Shown piece by piece: positions 19,501 to 27,870 of a DNA stretch of 64,000 nucleotides; within the stretch, counting starts at the first letter, position 1, and every line of letters starts with the position of its first letter. The notes beneath the pieces were generated by a model that saw only the letters and a program-made list of their open reading frames with translations, was not told the DNA's origin and did not search any database. A program made the position numbers and the translations under genes. This DNA comes from Candidatus Zixiibacteriota bacterium (lineage in GTDB: Bacteria > Zixibacteria > MSB-5A5 > GN15 > FEB-12): assembly GCA_024280215.1 (NCBI GenBank), contig JAJRQO010000019.1, positions 1 through 64,000 on the forward strand, in the 5' to 3' direction.

Positions 19501-20358
19501 GACGGAATCGCTGGAAATTTTCAAACTCAAGCCGACTATATCGCCCAACGTATTCGTGAACAACAACAAGAAGTATGTAGCAACAGTGATGCCTCCTATG
19601 CACTAAGTGCTGCCGCTACTCAATTAGATTACTATGATTTTGCACTCAGTTCACTTCCAGGAATTTATGCTGAACTCAATATTGCTTATGCTACAGACCC
19701 TACTATCAATATCGGTTTAGTAGATGCGGAGTTTGGGAGAGTTGTTGGACAAGGGGAAGCTCTTGAAGGGCAGTATTCAGAAATTTTAGGGGCATATAAT
19801 GCTTATGAATGCGATGAAGATGCTGCCAATATCGACGCTGGTGACATTGCCGATGATAATACAGACCCTGATGATATCGAATCAGGTGCAGGTGAAGGTG
19901 GCGGGGTAGAAATTTGTGAAGATGGTATAGATAATGATAAAGATGGCGAAATTGATGAATGCGATGCAGGATGCTGTGACAAAAATGTCCAAATAACGGT
20001 TTCTGATTGTGGAACTGCTGCCGACGATGTATTTTTAATATCTATTGATGGTGCCGATGTTGGAGTGACTCCGAAAGGAGCTGCCAATACATTCAACGTT
20101 GAACTTTCCCCTGGAACACACAGTATTAGAATTACCTGCCTCGATGATGGTGGAATTCCTTTAGGAACTAATGTTGGTACAGCCTGTGTATCGGTTGTCG
20201 TTTTTGGAACCGATGCTGGTATTGGTGGTGGAGAAATGTCTATTGCCTATGGTGGATCAAGCGTAGTATCATTTACTGTTTCGGAAGGACCGGCTACAAC
20301 GACTGTCCCCCAGACATTTGATGGAACAAGTCTTCGAAACCTCGAGTCATCAAAATAA
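16561..20358 (+). CDS. Giant secreted modular protein with carboxypeptidase-regulatory-like repeats
   Basis: The product is 1265 residues. It starts at GTG with GAGGA 8 nt upstream. A signal peptide ending VNAQS (about 34) is followed by a helical unique domain (35-390). About six beta-sandwich repeats of carboxypeptidase-regulatory type then follow (about 393-940), each built as I-S-G-x-V...G-A-x-V-x-G-G...T-x-x-x-G-x-F-T-L. After them come a coiled-coil segment (945-1080), a calcium-binding-type motif GVEICEDGIDNDKDGEIDE (about 1118-1135) and a final beta domain. No T9SS sorting domain or lipobox is seen, so attachment must differ from that of the two sorted proteins in this window. Likely an extracellular stalk or adhesin exported with the adjacent barrel protein; function unknown. 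Confidence 0.75.
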   Translation: MIKFLKLYTKSIKLWSTALLLGLFVATPFISVNAQSEYDEAIQQTEDQWEAVRNTMKQSKEKVDEFKKVYQEYHDAVFSGAPEEGLALARKLFNLDKNQTAAAQKKVESLKEMFRTLDKNGLMNKLKSTSEKLDFANNVAGEVQNIWEFTKKFDPANAKDNPTYGLRLIGTFLTEGASKMEKIPLVGQILGKWVGAYGEIAGDFANALDKLGKKIEESRGGSLCGQLGYKTDLQAAFTVASKADEDCLTFFPTGIFPHMKGETYEGNNSYFLFDPSSNRGYFVSPSDAEKVYKWHKKLIDKKALYPDWLASRANSLKPNIEQKARKWYTSFSGWANKSDLGWRIIEKLNLFQDAYTYGILDEEGFVGNYIIAEKHHDKINKIMEEFEKHLLIAGTVTQQDGDSEKPSSGATVQFTINGKAYSEKTSASGAYEVLLKGKVNDAVMEQVSKESFKTINSNGRFVQNVLIGQNYTLYKDAMTVVISGTVYMKENQDAPTVAVSGATVAASASESYSLGSTTSGGDGSFTLTVKTLEGVEVTCTATKDDASGAASFTVIGEAHSGLEITMNKTEEGDKDSEDNSWVINVLVLDNAGNPLPATTVSSSYNAVAVTTGGDGSAIIGPIEIPSTWQDEAFAVTLTPSVTVVGGTQVSGSSATLTYNGESPSAISLTIPVLIPHMVTISGKVTDANSIGVSGAVVTGAGISVTTTGGVFSIGPISMHKDSSIAVTAVLDDGTNVYSGGPVTCTFDGSNTAISISILLPMETETEVTITGMVKDLNSKPLSGAAVTGGGGAITTDGAGMYTLPPFKHVLGTPVIISASITAVDGVSVGGQAEAVPTSESASASTIIIDVEQHDMLEVTISGTVTSSEGDAINGATVSGGGQSTTSDASGNFTLGLIEYEEGQSVAVSASAFNSDGESVGGYASVIPISEVANVVIAIDMKSDSEDELDSLISEIEREIDSLGIDAEALLAEFNMIIIDLDGIAGNFQTQADYIAQRIREQQQEVCSNSDASYALSAAATQLDYYDFALSSLPGIYAELNIAYATDPTINIGLVDAEFGRVVGQGEALEGQYSEILGAYNAYECDEDAANIDAGDIADDNTDPDDIESGAGEGGGVEICEDGIDNDKDGEIDECDAGCCDKNVQITVSDCGTAADDVFLISIDGADVGVTPKGAANTFNVELSPGTHSIRITCLDDGGIPLGTNVGTACVSVVVFGTDAGIGGGEMSIAYGGSSVVSFTVSEGPATTTVPQTFDGTSLRNLESSK

Positions 20359-20414
20359 TGTTTTAGATGGATCGTCTTACAACGACCCATCTATCTATTA
20401 GTTAGTTATAAATT

Positions 20415-20453
20415 AAAAAAACCCTTTTAGTGTTTCTACTAAAAGGGTTTTTT
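20415..20453. terminator. Bidirectional intrinsic terminator between convergent genes
   Basis: The stem ACCCTTTTAGT/ACTAAAAGGGT (20421-20431 with 20438-20448) is flanked by A6 on the left and T6 on the right. It can end both the plus-strand 14.6-20.4 kb operon and the minus-strand lipoprotein operon. Confidence 0.9.
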
Positions 20454-20482
20454 GTTAACGTATTACGTTATAGCATTTCAAT

Positions 20483-22318
20483 CTACAAAGCATATTTTGT
20501 CAATAGCTGATCAACAACATATTTTCTTTGTTCATTATTAACTGTAATTCCATAAGAACGGATCTCAGCAATTTGTAAGGCGTTACCATTTTCTGAACCT
20601 ATTCTTGCACCTAAGTATGCCGAGATAGGAGTAGTTTTAGCAAGATCACTTCCTGATGCTGTCAACTCGCCATTGATATAAATTGACATTCCATCTTTTT
20701 GACTAAAGATAAATGAATAAACATTAAACTTCGCAAAATCTGTTGTAGAATTAGCATCAAGTTTATACAATTGATGAGACATAGTCATCCTTGTATTATC
20801 ACGAAAACCAAGTGACAAGTTTTGATAAAGTAATGTTGAAGAACCAAACATAAACATCTCAGGATAACTAATAGATGTGTTCTCAAGTTTGACAACCGCA
20901 AAGATGGTGTAGTCAGTATTGACAAAACTTAAACCAGGGTATTGAAACATCCCGTCTACATTTGCGACTCCCGAACGAAACCGCATCACAGGCAAAGTTC
21001 CACCATTGATTCCCCCAGCAAGCAACTCACAACCGTATGCTTTATTCGGAGGTATAGCATCGAGGTTTGCGTTCCCAAAAGCATTTATTAGTTTTGTAAT
21101 TCTATTTGATGTTCCACCAGTTTCATAGAAAAAATCTGAATCGGTACGATACCATAATATCGGATTTTCAAATGATTCTTGCACTGAAATACATTCTGAA
21201 ACATCGTATTCGGTGTTTAGTTTTACATGAACAATTTTGGAAGGATTAGAAAGTGAACGGACCACATAAGAAATAGGAACACCTGTATTTATTGAACCAC
21301 CTTGTGCTAAAAATGTTTTGAGTGATTCAAAATCAGTTGTAATTGCAGAGATTGCATCAGCTGATTCTCCACCCATTGCATACGCTTTGACTCGTACCGA
21401 ACTAAGCTCTTGGAGATATTTTGCATCTGCATCTAAAGAACCTGATGACACCGCAGCATTAAATGACGCATCGAGTGATGCTCTTATCTCTTTCTTAGAT
21501 GATGTTGATTCTATTAAGAGATAAAAAATACGTCCATAGGTTACTGAAGAGATAAATGCTCCAGGGTTACCCGCGCCGATATAAGGAGTTAAGTCATTGG
21601 GAGTAACCTCAGGAGCAAAAACTTCTGCATATGATGTGGGTAATTGATACGCCATTGTAAAATATGATTGATTTAACTTAACTAAAAATCGGTTATATGT
21701 TTTATCCGACGAAAAGTCCATTGATGCACCAACTTTAACCGATAGATATTGTCCTTTAACATCCAACGATAAAGCAAGTTCTTCATGACTGTTGACTTCT
21801 TCCATAGTAAATGTAAAACGTGCAGGTAGAGTGTCATTTGCAGAAGATAAAATATCATTTTGTGCTTGAATGACTCCAGCTAAGTTGACTTCTGGAATAA
21901 ACCTCGAAACAGAATCTGATCGATTCAAAAGAGTCATCACAATTGTACCGCCAGCACGTTTGACTGGAATCGGGTCAGGGGTTGCATTGTCAAGTGATGC
22001 ACCTTGAAGTAAATTCCCAGGGTAAATAATATCCGCGTTTGGATCAAAGAGAGGAAATTCTCCTGGAGCTTCAGTTACAGAAATTGTTCTCGTATTACAG
22101 AAAAATGTTTCTGTACCAATGATATCGGTAAACGACGTATCCGAAAGAGTGTCATTTGATGGTATCGGATTCACAAAATCTCCAGCACCTTGAATAACAC
22201 CATCAAAATCTTCTGAAGAATTATTATTCGGTGATACAGGATCATCCGAACAACCTACTATTAGAAGCATCAATAAAATAATACTTACTAAGTTAACTGT
22301 ATATTTTCTTTTTAACAT
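20483..22318 (-). CDS. Lipoprotein with thiol-activated-cytolysin-like pore-forming domain and LamG-like C-terminus
   Basis: The product is 611 residues. A lipoprotein signal has lipobox LIVGC (Cys23). Residues about 75-378 follow cholesterol-dependent cytolysins (CDC): IIYPGNLLQG (98-106; RLYPGALL in pneumolysin), ISSVTYGRIFYLLIESTSS (256-274), a GG turn in YAMGGES (313-319), and GVPISYVVRSL to TEYDVSE (346-375). Both membrane-inserting hairpin regions appear present. The cholesterol-binding domain 4 and its Trp-rich undecapeptide are missing. Residues 385-611 instead form a concanavalin A/LamG-like domain (ILWYRTDS, DYTIFAVVKLE, MSIYINGELTASG, IAEIRSYGI). CDC-like proteins are known from Gram-negative bacteria, but this fusion and lipid anchor are unusual. 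Start: GGAG 8 nt upstream of ATG. It is the second gene of a two-gene operon. Confidence 0.85.
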   Translation of the reverse strand: MLKRKYTVNLVSIILLMLLIVGCSDDPVSPNNNSSEDFDGVIQGAGDFVNPIPSNDTLSDTSFTDIIGTETFFCNTRTISVTEAPGEFPLFDPNADIIYPGNLLQGASLDNATPDPIPVKRAGGTIVMTLLNRSDSVSRFIPEVNLAGVIQAQNDILSSANDTLPARFTFTMEEVNSHEELALSLDVKGQYLSVKVGASMDFSSDKTYNRFLVKLNQSYFTMAYQLPTSYAEVFAPEVTPNDLTPYIGAGNPGAFISSVTYGRIFYLLIESTSSKKEIRASLDASFNAAVSSGSLDADAKYLQELSSVRVKAYAMGGESADAISAITTDFESLKTFLAQGGSINTGVPISYVVRSLSNPSKIVHVKLNTEYDVSECISVQESFENPILWYRTDSDFFYETGGTSNRITKLINAFGNANLDAIPPNKAYGCELLAGGINGGTLPVMRFRSGVANVDGMFQYPGLSFVNTDYTIFAVVKLENTSISYPEMFMFGSSTLLYQNLSLGFRDNTRMTMSHQLYKLDANSTTDFAKFNVYSFIFSQKDGMSIYINGELTASGSDLAKTTPISAYLGARIGSENGNALQIAEIRSYGITVNNEQRKYVVDQLLTKYAL

Positions 22319-22372
22319 AATTTATCTCCAAGATGCTGTCAGCTTTGAAACCGACAGCATCAATAGTTTCTT

Positions 22373-24388
22373 TTAAATTGTTATCTTTTTAAATTCTGCT
22401 CTTTCGCCATCAACTCCGGCTTTACCATTTGGATCTGTGCGTGTACCGCCCTGACCACCTACACCACCAATGCCTGCATTTCCAAGAATAAAGTTATTGT
22501 TTGAACGAACAGTTGTACTATTTATTTCAACGATTCCGATAGATGAACCACCGCCACCGCCACCACCGTGACCGCCCCATCCACCTTTACCACCAGCACC
22601 ACCTTTACCACCAGATGCTCCGTTAATATTACCAGAGCCACCTGAGCCACCTGAGCCACCGCTACCGCCTTCAGCACCAGTACCACCGATACCACCGTTA
22701 CCGCCATCAGATGTAGTAACTAAATTATTTTCAATAGTGGCAGAAACACCTTCACTGACGAGAATGCCAATAGAAACTCCACCACCAAAACCACGTGTCC
22801 CACCGAGACCACGATTCCCTCCAGCACCGCCACCGCCGCCACTCGCACAACAAGCAATTCCGGCACCACCGCCGCCACCGCCACCGCCGCCACCGCCGTG
22901 TGCTCCATGAGAACCTGAGACACCATGAGCTGCTGTGTAATATCCATTTGATACTGTACCAAAATCTAAACCACCAGCTCCATTGCCACCTTCACCACCT
23001 TTACCACCAGCTGCTCCTGCTTTACCTGTCTTTCCAAAAGCACCTGCACTACCACCGTTACCAGCAGCACCGGCACCACCTGAACCTTTGCCTCCACCAC
23101 CTGCTCCACCAGAACGTCCACCTTTACCACCAGCTTTGGAAATGGATGAAGTTCCACCTTTACCACCACCACGACCATCACAGCTTATTGCATTAAAATA
23201 TGCATTGGTTCCTTTTGAACCATTATTATTTTTAGAAGGTCTACTGTATGAGGTTCCATTGGACCCTACATATCCAGCACCTGCAGTAATTGTGTTATTA
23301 GTAATGGTAAGACCTTGTGATGAAGTAAGTGAAATTGCAACTGATGAACCAGCATTTGAAGTTGCATCTGCACTTTCAATTGTCATACCATCAATTGTAA
23401 GTAGATTTGCATTGACTCCACGAACGGCATAAGTACCACCCATAATTTTTGATTCATACAATGCTATATCTCTTGCCCATGTTGTTGAATTAAATCCACC
23501 ATAGAGAGAAACATTTGTACGAAGAGTGATTGACTCATTATAAACCCCTGCACCTATATAAAGATCGGCACCATTCCCATCAGAATTTGATTTGTTAATC
23601 GCTGCTTGGATTGTTGCCATTGGGAAATCTTTTGTACCAGCATTGTTATCATCACCAGATGTACTCACAAAGAGTGCATTTTGGGCATCTTCTAAAATAG
23701 AAATAGAAACTGTATCTGGCTCAGATGTTGCTGAACCATTGGAAACCTCTAATTGAAATTTAATAGTTACTAATTCGTTTGGTGCGGTAAATTGTGGTGT
23801 GACTCCAGCAATCGAACCAACTGAGCTACCACTTAATTGAGTCCATATAAAAGATAAATTGCCATTATCTGGATCTGAACTTTGTGAAGCATTCAAGAAA
23901 ACAGTTTCTCCATACGAAACTAATTGATCATTTCCTGCCACCGCAATAGGAATTGCAGACGTAGTAAAATTATAAATATAATCAGCACCTAATGGGTTCC
24001 CCGCGACATCTTTTACAGTACTGGCAACCGTAACAGTATATTGAGTACTTGCTGCCAATGATGTTGAGGGTGTAAAAGTAACTACATTACCACTAACAGA
24101 AACAGTTCCGTTTACACCATTAACCGTAATAGATGATGACGTAACTGTTGTAGTGTCCAAATCTTCTGAAAATGTAATTGTGATTGATGCATTCACCGAT
24201 ACAGATGTTGCCGATTCTGTTGGTGTGACACTTGAAACAGCAGGTGGTGTTGTATCTGCTGTATTTTGAGGAGTGTTAGTAGCATTGTCTCCGCTACACC
24301 CCGTAAGAATTAGAACTATACTTACTACTAATGCAATAATTAGTGTAGGTATAATTCTAAATAAATTGTTTGTCTTATGTGTGTACAT
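22373..24388 (-). CDS. Lipoprotein with Ig-like, PKD-like and beta-helix domains and long glycine-rich region
   Basis: The product is 671 residues. A lipobox LTGC gives Cys31. Then follow a bacterial Ig-like (SbsA-type) domain at about 47-143 (PPAVSSVTPTESATSVSV, FSEDLD), a PKD-like domain (about 148-232) and a right-handed beta-helix of the DUF1565 kind (from about 237: LFVSTSGDDNNAGTKDFP, MATIQAAI). Inside the beta-helix, residues about 396-616 are dominated by GGxGG and GGAGG units, including eleven glycines in a row. Glycine-rich insertions of this sort occur in surface-exposed, possibly adhesive proteins. GGAG precedes the ATG. The cytolysin-like lipoprotein gene follows 55 bp downstream, so the two are likely made together. 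Confidence 0.8.
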   Translation of the reverse strand: MYTHKTNNLFRIIPTLIIALVVSIVLILTGCSGDNATNTPQNTADTTPPAVSSVTPTESATSVSVNASITITFSEDLDTTTVTSSSITVNGVNGTVSVSGNVVTFTPSTSLAASTQYTVTVASTVKDVAGNPLGADYIYNFTTSAIPIAVAGNDQLVSYGETVFLNASQSSDPDNGNLSFIWTQLSGSSVGSIAGVTPQFTAPNELVTIKFQLEVSNGSATSEPDTVSISILEDAQNALFVSTSGDDNNAGTKDFPMATIQAAINKSNSDGNGADLYIGAGVYNESITLRTNVSLYGGFNSTTWARDIALYESKIMGGTYAVRGVNANLLTIDGMTIESADATSNAGSSVAISLTSSQGLTITNNTITAGAGYVGSNGTSYSRPSKNNNGSKGTNAYFNAISCDGRGGGKGGTSSISKAGGKGGRSGGAGGGGKGSGGAGAAGNGGSAGAFGKTGKAGAAGGKGGEGGNGAGGLDFGTVSNGYYTAAHGVSGSHGAHGGGGGGGGGGGAGIACCASGGGGGAGGNRGLGGTRGFGGGVSIGILVSEGVSATIENNLVTTSDGGNGGIGGTGAEGGSGGSGGSGGSGNINGASGGKGGAGGKGGWGGHGGGGGGGSSIGIVEINSTTVRSNNNFILGNAGIGGVGGQGGTRTDPNGKAGVDGERAEFKKITI

Positions 24389-24454
24389 AATTTCTCCGTT
24401 ATAATTTTTATATTAATAATTGAATGGTAAAAAATTTGATTATGGTTCAAATCT

Positions 24455-24487
24455 TTAGGGTGAAAAAAACGATTGTTTACAAATCAT
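24455..24487 (-). CDS. Possible 10-residue leader peptide
   Basis: ATG-ATT-TGT-AAA-CAA-TCG-TTT-TTT-TCA-CCC-TAA gives MICKQSFFSP. It is preceded by a strong AAAGGAG 7 nt upstream, in the 270-bp leader of the two-lipoprotein operon and ending 66 bp before its first gene. The ribosome-binding site is better than that of many real genes here. It may be a regulatory upstream reading frame or a chance relic. Confidence 0.25.
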   Translation of the reverse strand: MICKQSFFSP

Positions 24488-24658
24488 AACTTAACTCCTT
24501 TAATTTTGCGTTATTTGCTTCATTACTAACGCAAGAAAAGTGGGCTAAATTGATAAATGTTTATTATTATATTTTAAATAAGGGCACAAGACGTAACTCT
24601 TTGGAGGACAACATAATAATAAGTTTTTAGAGGGTTTTTGGAGAAATAATATAGTTTT

Positions 24659-27187
24659 TTATATTAACTTAGATTTAAATTCAGTACTTTTTTCTTCATT
24701 TTCTGTGGTTTCATACAAGTCAATGAGATATTTTATTACTTCCTGCGTATGAGAATGATCTTTACCAAAGTGATTTAAAAATATTTCGTAAGACATTTGA
24801 AGATACTCTTCAGCTAATGAATACTCTTCAATTAAATAATTCCCCCGTCCTATATATGTCGTAACATAAGCAATCATCCAGTTTCCTTCAGGTAGAGATA
24901 ATTTTCTTAGTCGATACGCTTCTTTGAGATGTACCAACCCTTCTGTTGGTCTGTTGGTGAGGACTAACAACCTTCCCAAGCCTGCTAATGGAAAAGCGAT
25001 ATTAACATGATCCTCGGGAAGATTCATAAGTAAAATTTGATAACTTCTCAGATAATGTTCTTCAGCTTTATCATATTTTTTAAGTTTCGTCTCAACATTC
25101 GCTAATGATTGCATGATACCACCCGTATAATGATGATCTTCCCCTACAAGCTTTAGTAAAACATTAAGTGCCATATTATAAAGTTTTTCTGCTTCTTCTA
25201 CTTTTTTAGATCTGTAGTATAAACTGGCAAGTGACCCCATGCTCGCTACTACTTCAAAATTATTATCTCCAAGAATTTCTCGTCGCATTGATAAAGATTC
25301 TTTTAAAAATATTTCGGCAGTATCTAACATTTCGTTATTTTGATACAACCTCCCAAGATTATTCATTGTATAAGCAATCTCTAAATGAGGTTTTTCCATG
25401 ACTGCAAGTTGAATCTGTAATGCCTCTTGATATAATTTTTGAGATTTCTTAAAGTTGTTTTCAAGGCGAGATAATGTTGCCAATGAAATCAGTTCTATCG
25501 CAATCAAGGTGTCATTGTCAGCAAGAACCGATTTTTTTAAAGTATACGCTTCATTATACAAAGTGTCAGCAAGTTTATATAAACCTAAATCATAGTTAAC
25601 ATCACCTAAATTGTGATAAACTCCAGCAATACCAATCAAATTATTAGAGTTGTACTCTTTAAGCAATATTAATGATTTTTCATATAATTCTTTTGATTTC
25701 TCCAATAATCCTAAACTATAATAAACACCACCTAATTCTTTCATCATTTCTGATTTTATAATCGGTTGGTCGGCAAGTTCCTCATCAAGTCGCTTTACTC
25801 CCTCATCAACCAATTGACGAGCCGTAATTGTTTCACCTTGAGATTGAGAAGGATCGGCAACTTCAAAAATTGAAATCATAAACTGACTAATCTGTTTTGC
25901 TTTCTCTGCTTCAAATTGTGCTTTGTCTCGTTCATCAGCAAGTTTCATTGTGTAAAAACTTATTAAGCTAATAATAAAAATTATAAAAAATGAAAAGGCA
26001 AAAACAGCACCCTTATGCCTGCTTATAAATTTATTGGTACGATAGATTATCGTCGCTGGTCGTGCCATGACGGGATGACCATTGATGTACCGTTTGATAT
26101 CATCGGCAAACTGTTCCGATGAGTTATAGCGACGAATCTGTTCTTTTTCTAAAGCCTTGAGACAAATATTATCTAAATCACCATGTAACATTTTTTGTAG
26201 TTTTTGGGGAAAAGTATCACGCTGCTTGGAACTATCCCCAGTTTTAATAATCGCCGTTGATGGTTTTTTAGGATTTGTATGACAAATGATTTGTTCAAGT
26301 TCTCCTGCTGTTTTACCAGCGATATTGTAAGGAGATTGACCTGAAAGTAATTCATACAACAGCACTCCTAAAGAATATACATCCGACGATGTCGTAATCG
26401 GCTCACCTTTTACTTGCTCAGGCGATGCGTAACCTGGGGTCATAATTCTGAGTCCTGTTTGAGTCATATCAACCTGATTCTCATCTATGACGTTTTCAGA
26501 AAGTAATTTTGCTATTCCAAAATCAAGCAACTTCAGTTGTCCGTCGTTTGTGACAATAATATTGGCTGGTTTTAAATCTCGATGTACTATAAAATTTTTA
26601 TGAGCGTACTGTACCGCATCTAAGACTTGCAGAAATAATTCTATTCGTCTTGAAATTGACAATTGTTTGTTATCACAAAATTCATTAATCGGTTCACCTT
26701 CTACATACTCCATGGTAAAATATGGGAGTCCATCATCAGTAATACCGCCATCATAAAGATTTGCGATATTTGGATGAACAAGCTTTGCTAAAATCTGTCG
26801 TTCAGTCTGAAACCGTCTGACCGTTTCAGATGAGTCCATCCCTTTTTTTATGATTTTAAGAGCAACCTTTTGATTGAACTGTTTATCGTCTCGTTCGGCA
26901 AGATACACTTCCCCCATCCCACCATAGCCAATTTGACTTATGATATGATACTGTCCAATTTTTTTTCCGACCATTGATCCTGGTTGACCTATGTTCATTA
27001 GTTCAGATGCAGGTTTTTCAAGTATTGATAAATTTTCAGAATCAGCTTCTAATAGTGATAACACTTCTTTTTTTAATACATCATCCGACTCACACAGTTC
27101 ATCTAATAATTTTTCTCGTTGAGATACATCGATATCTACAACTTTATCAAAAATCAATTGAACTTTTTCCCAACGTTTAGCATCCAT
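24659..27187 (-). CDS. Transmembrane Ser/Thr protein kinase with C-terminal TPR domain
   Basis: The product is 842 residues. A short N-terminal helical region is followed by a Hanks-type kinase domain (about 80-370). This has glycine loop GYGGMGEV (87-94), Lys111, Glu130, catalytic HRDLKPAN with Asp204, and DFG (222-224). One transmembrane helix (about 393-415) leads to an extracytoplasmic TPR array of the kinesin-light-chain type (about 470-830, repeated LGxLYxxxxxxxxAE motifs). All catalytic residues are present, so it should be active. It starts 5 bp after the ECF sigma gene, a common pairing in which the kinase is thought to control the sigma factor's output. Confidence 0.93.
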   Translation of the reverse strand: MDAKRWEKVQLIFDKVVDIDVSQREKLLDELCESDDVLKKEVLSLLEADSENLSILEKPASELMNIGQPGSMVGKKIGQYHIISQIGYGGMGEVYLAERDDKQFNQKVALKIIKKGMDSSETVRRFQTERQILAKLVHPNIANLYDGGITDDGLPYFTMEYVEGEPINEFCDNKQLSISRRIELFLQVLDAVQYAHKNFIVHRDLKPANIIVTNDGQLKLLDFGIAKLLSENVIDENQVDMTQTGLRIMTPGYASPEQVKGEPITTSSDVYSLGVLLYELLSGQSPYNIAGKTAGELEQIICHTNPKKPSTAIIKTGDSSKQRDTFPQKLQKMLHGDLDNICLKALEKEQIRRYNSSEQFADDIKRYINGHPVMARPATIIYRTNKFISRHKGAVFAFSFFIIFIISLISFYTMKLADERDKAQFEAEKAKQISQFMISIFEVADPSQSQGETITARQLVDEGVKRLDEELADQPIIKSEMMKELGGVYYSLGLLEKSKELYEKSLILLKEYNSNNLIGIAGVYHNLGDVNYDLGLYKLADTLYNEAYTLKKSVLADNDTLIAIELISLATLSRLENNFKKSQKLYQEALQIQLAVMEKPHLEIAYTMNNLGRLYQNNEMLDTAEIFLKESLSMRREILGDNNFEVVASMGSLASLYYRSKKVEEAEKLYNMALNVLLKLVGEDHHYTGGIMQSLANVETKLKKYDKAEEHYLRSYQILLMNLPEDHVNIAFPLAGLGRLLVLTNRPTEGLVHLKEAYRLRKLSLPEGNWMIAYVTTYIGRGNYLIEEYSLAEEYLQMSYEIFLNHFGKDHSHTQEVIKYLIDLYETTENEEKSTEFKSKLI

Positions 27188-27192
27188 AGCAA

Positions 27193-27759
27193 CTACTCAT
27201 CTTTTAATTCCCTGATTAGCCAAGCACGGGCTAAACGCCAATCTCTACGAATCGTTGGCAATGAGACTTGAAGCACTTCAGCTATCTCATCAAATTCAAG
27301 TCCTCCAAAGAACTTAAACTCTACAACTTTACTGTGTCGTTCATTCATCCCTTTTAATTTTTCCAAAGCTCTGTCAAGCAAGAGAATTTCTTCAGCATTA
27401 CTTTCTTTTGACATAAATTCTTCATTAAAAGTCACGACAGGAGCATCACCACCTCTTTTTTGAGCAATTCGTTTATTGGCATGGTTTATCAGTATTCGCT
27501 TCATAGCTATTGAAGAAAGTGCAAAAAAGTGAGCCCGATTTTGCCAGCTCGCATTTTTCTGATTAACCAGTTTCATATACGCTTCGTGCACAAGTGAAGT
27601 TGGTGACAGCGTATGTCCCGAACGCTCTTTTTGCATTTGGTTACCTGCCATCAAACGCAGATGTTCATATACGATTGGAATCAAATTATCAACAACCGAT
27701 TTGTTCCCATCTGATAATTCCTGTAATAATTGTGTTATATCGTTTTGAGATTTTTTCAT
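27193..27759 (-). CDS. ECF-type RNA polymerase sigma factor
   Basis: The product is 188 residues, the usual size of the Ser/Thr-kinase-linked ECF group (Sigma70_ECF). Region 2 (about 25-95) contains HTLSPTSLVHEAYMKLVNQ and WQNRAHFFALSSIAMKRIL. Region 4 (about 130-185) contains LEKLKGMNERHSKVVEFKF and a helix-turn-helix EIAEVLQVSLPTIRRDWRL. The start at 27759 gives a normal N-terminus; a 24-codon upstream extension has no family match. No anti-sigma factor is adjacent; the kinase gene 5 bp downstream is the likely regulator. Confidence 0.9.
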   Translation of the reverse strand: MKKSQNDITQLLQELSDGNKSVVDNLIPIVYEHLRLMAGNQMQKERSGHTLSPTSLVHEAYMKLVNQKNASWQNRAHFFALSSIAMKRILINHANKRIAQKRGGDAPVVTFNEEFMSKESNAEEILLLDRALEKLKGMNERHSKVVEFKFFGGLEFDEIAEVLQVSLPTIRRDWRLARAWLIRELKDE

Positions 27760-27870
27760 AACTATATCTGCTTTTGTATTATCTATAGAATAGGTCAATT
27801 TAATAGATTTAGCAAGAGATAAAGCTATCAAGGATAAGAATATAACTATAAATAATTTAGAAATAGTATA

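Noticed and set aside
22540..23200. Possible CRISPR-like or tandem DNA repeat
   Set aside because: The periodicity is 9-base GGN-GGN-GGN coding for glycine, with no spacers; it is a protein low-complexity region.
22795..23432. Long His/Leu-rich and Pro-rich plus-strand frames
   Set aside because: They are antisense shadows of the glycine-rich coding region (GGN codons read in reverse).
24659..27187. Frameshift between kinase and TPR parts
   Set aside because: The reading frame is continuous and the kinase-transmembrane-TPR order is normal for this family.
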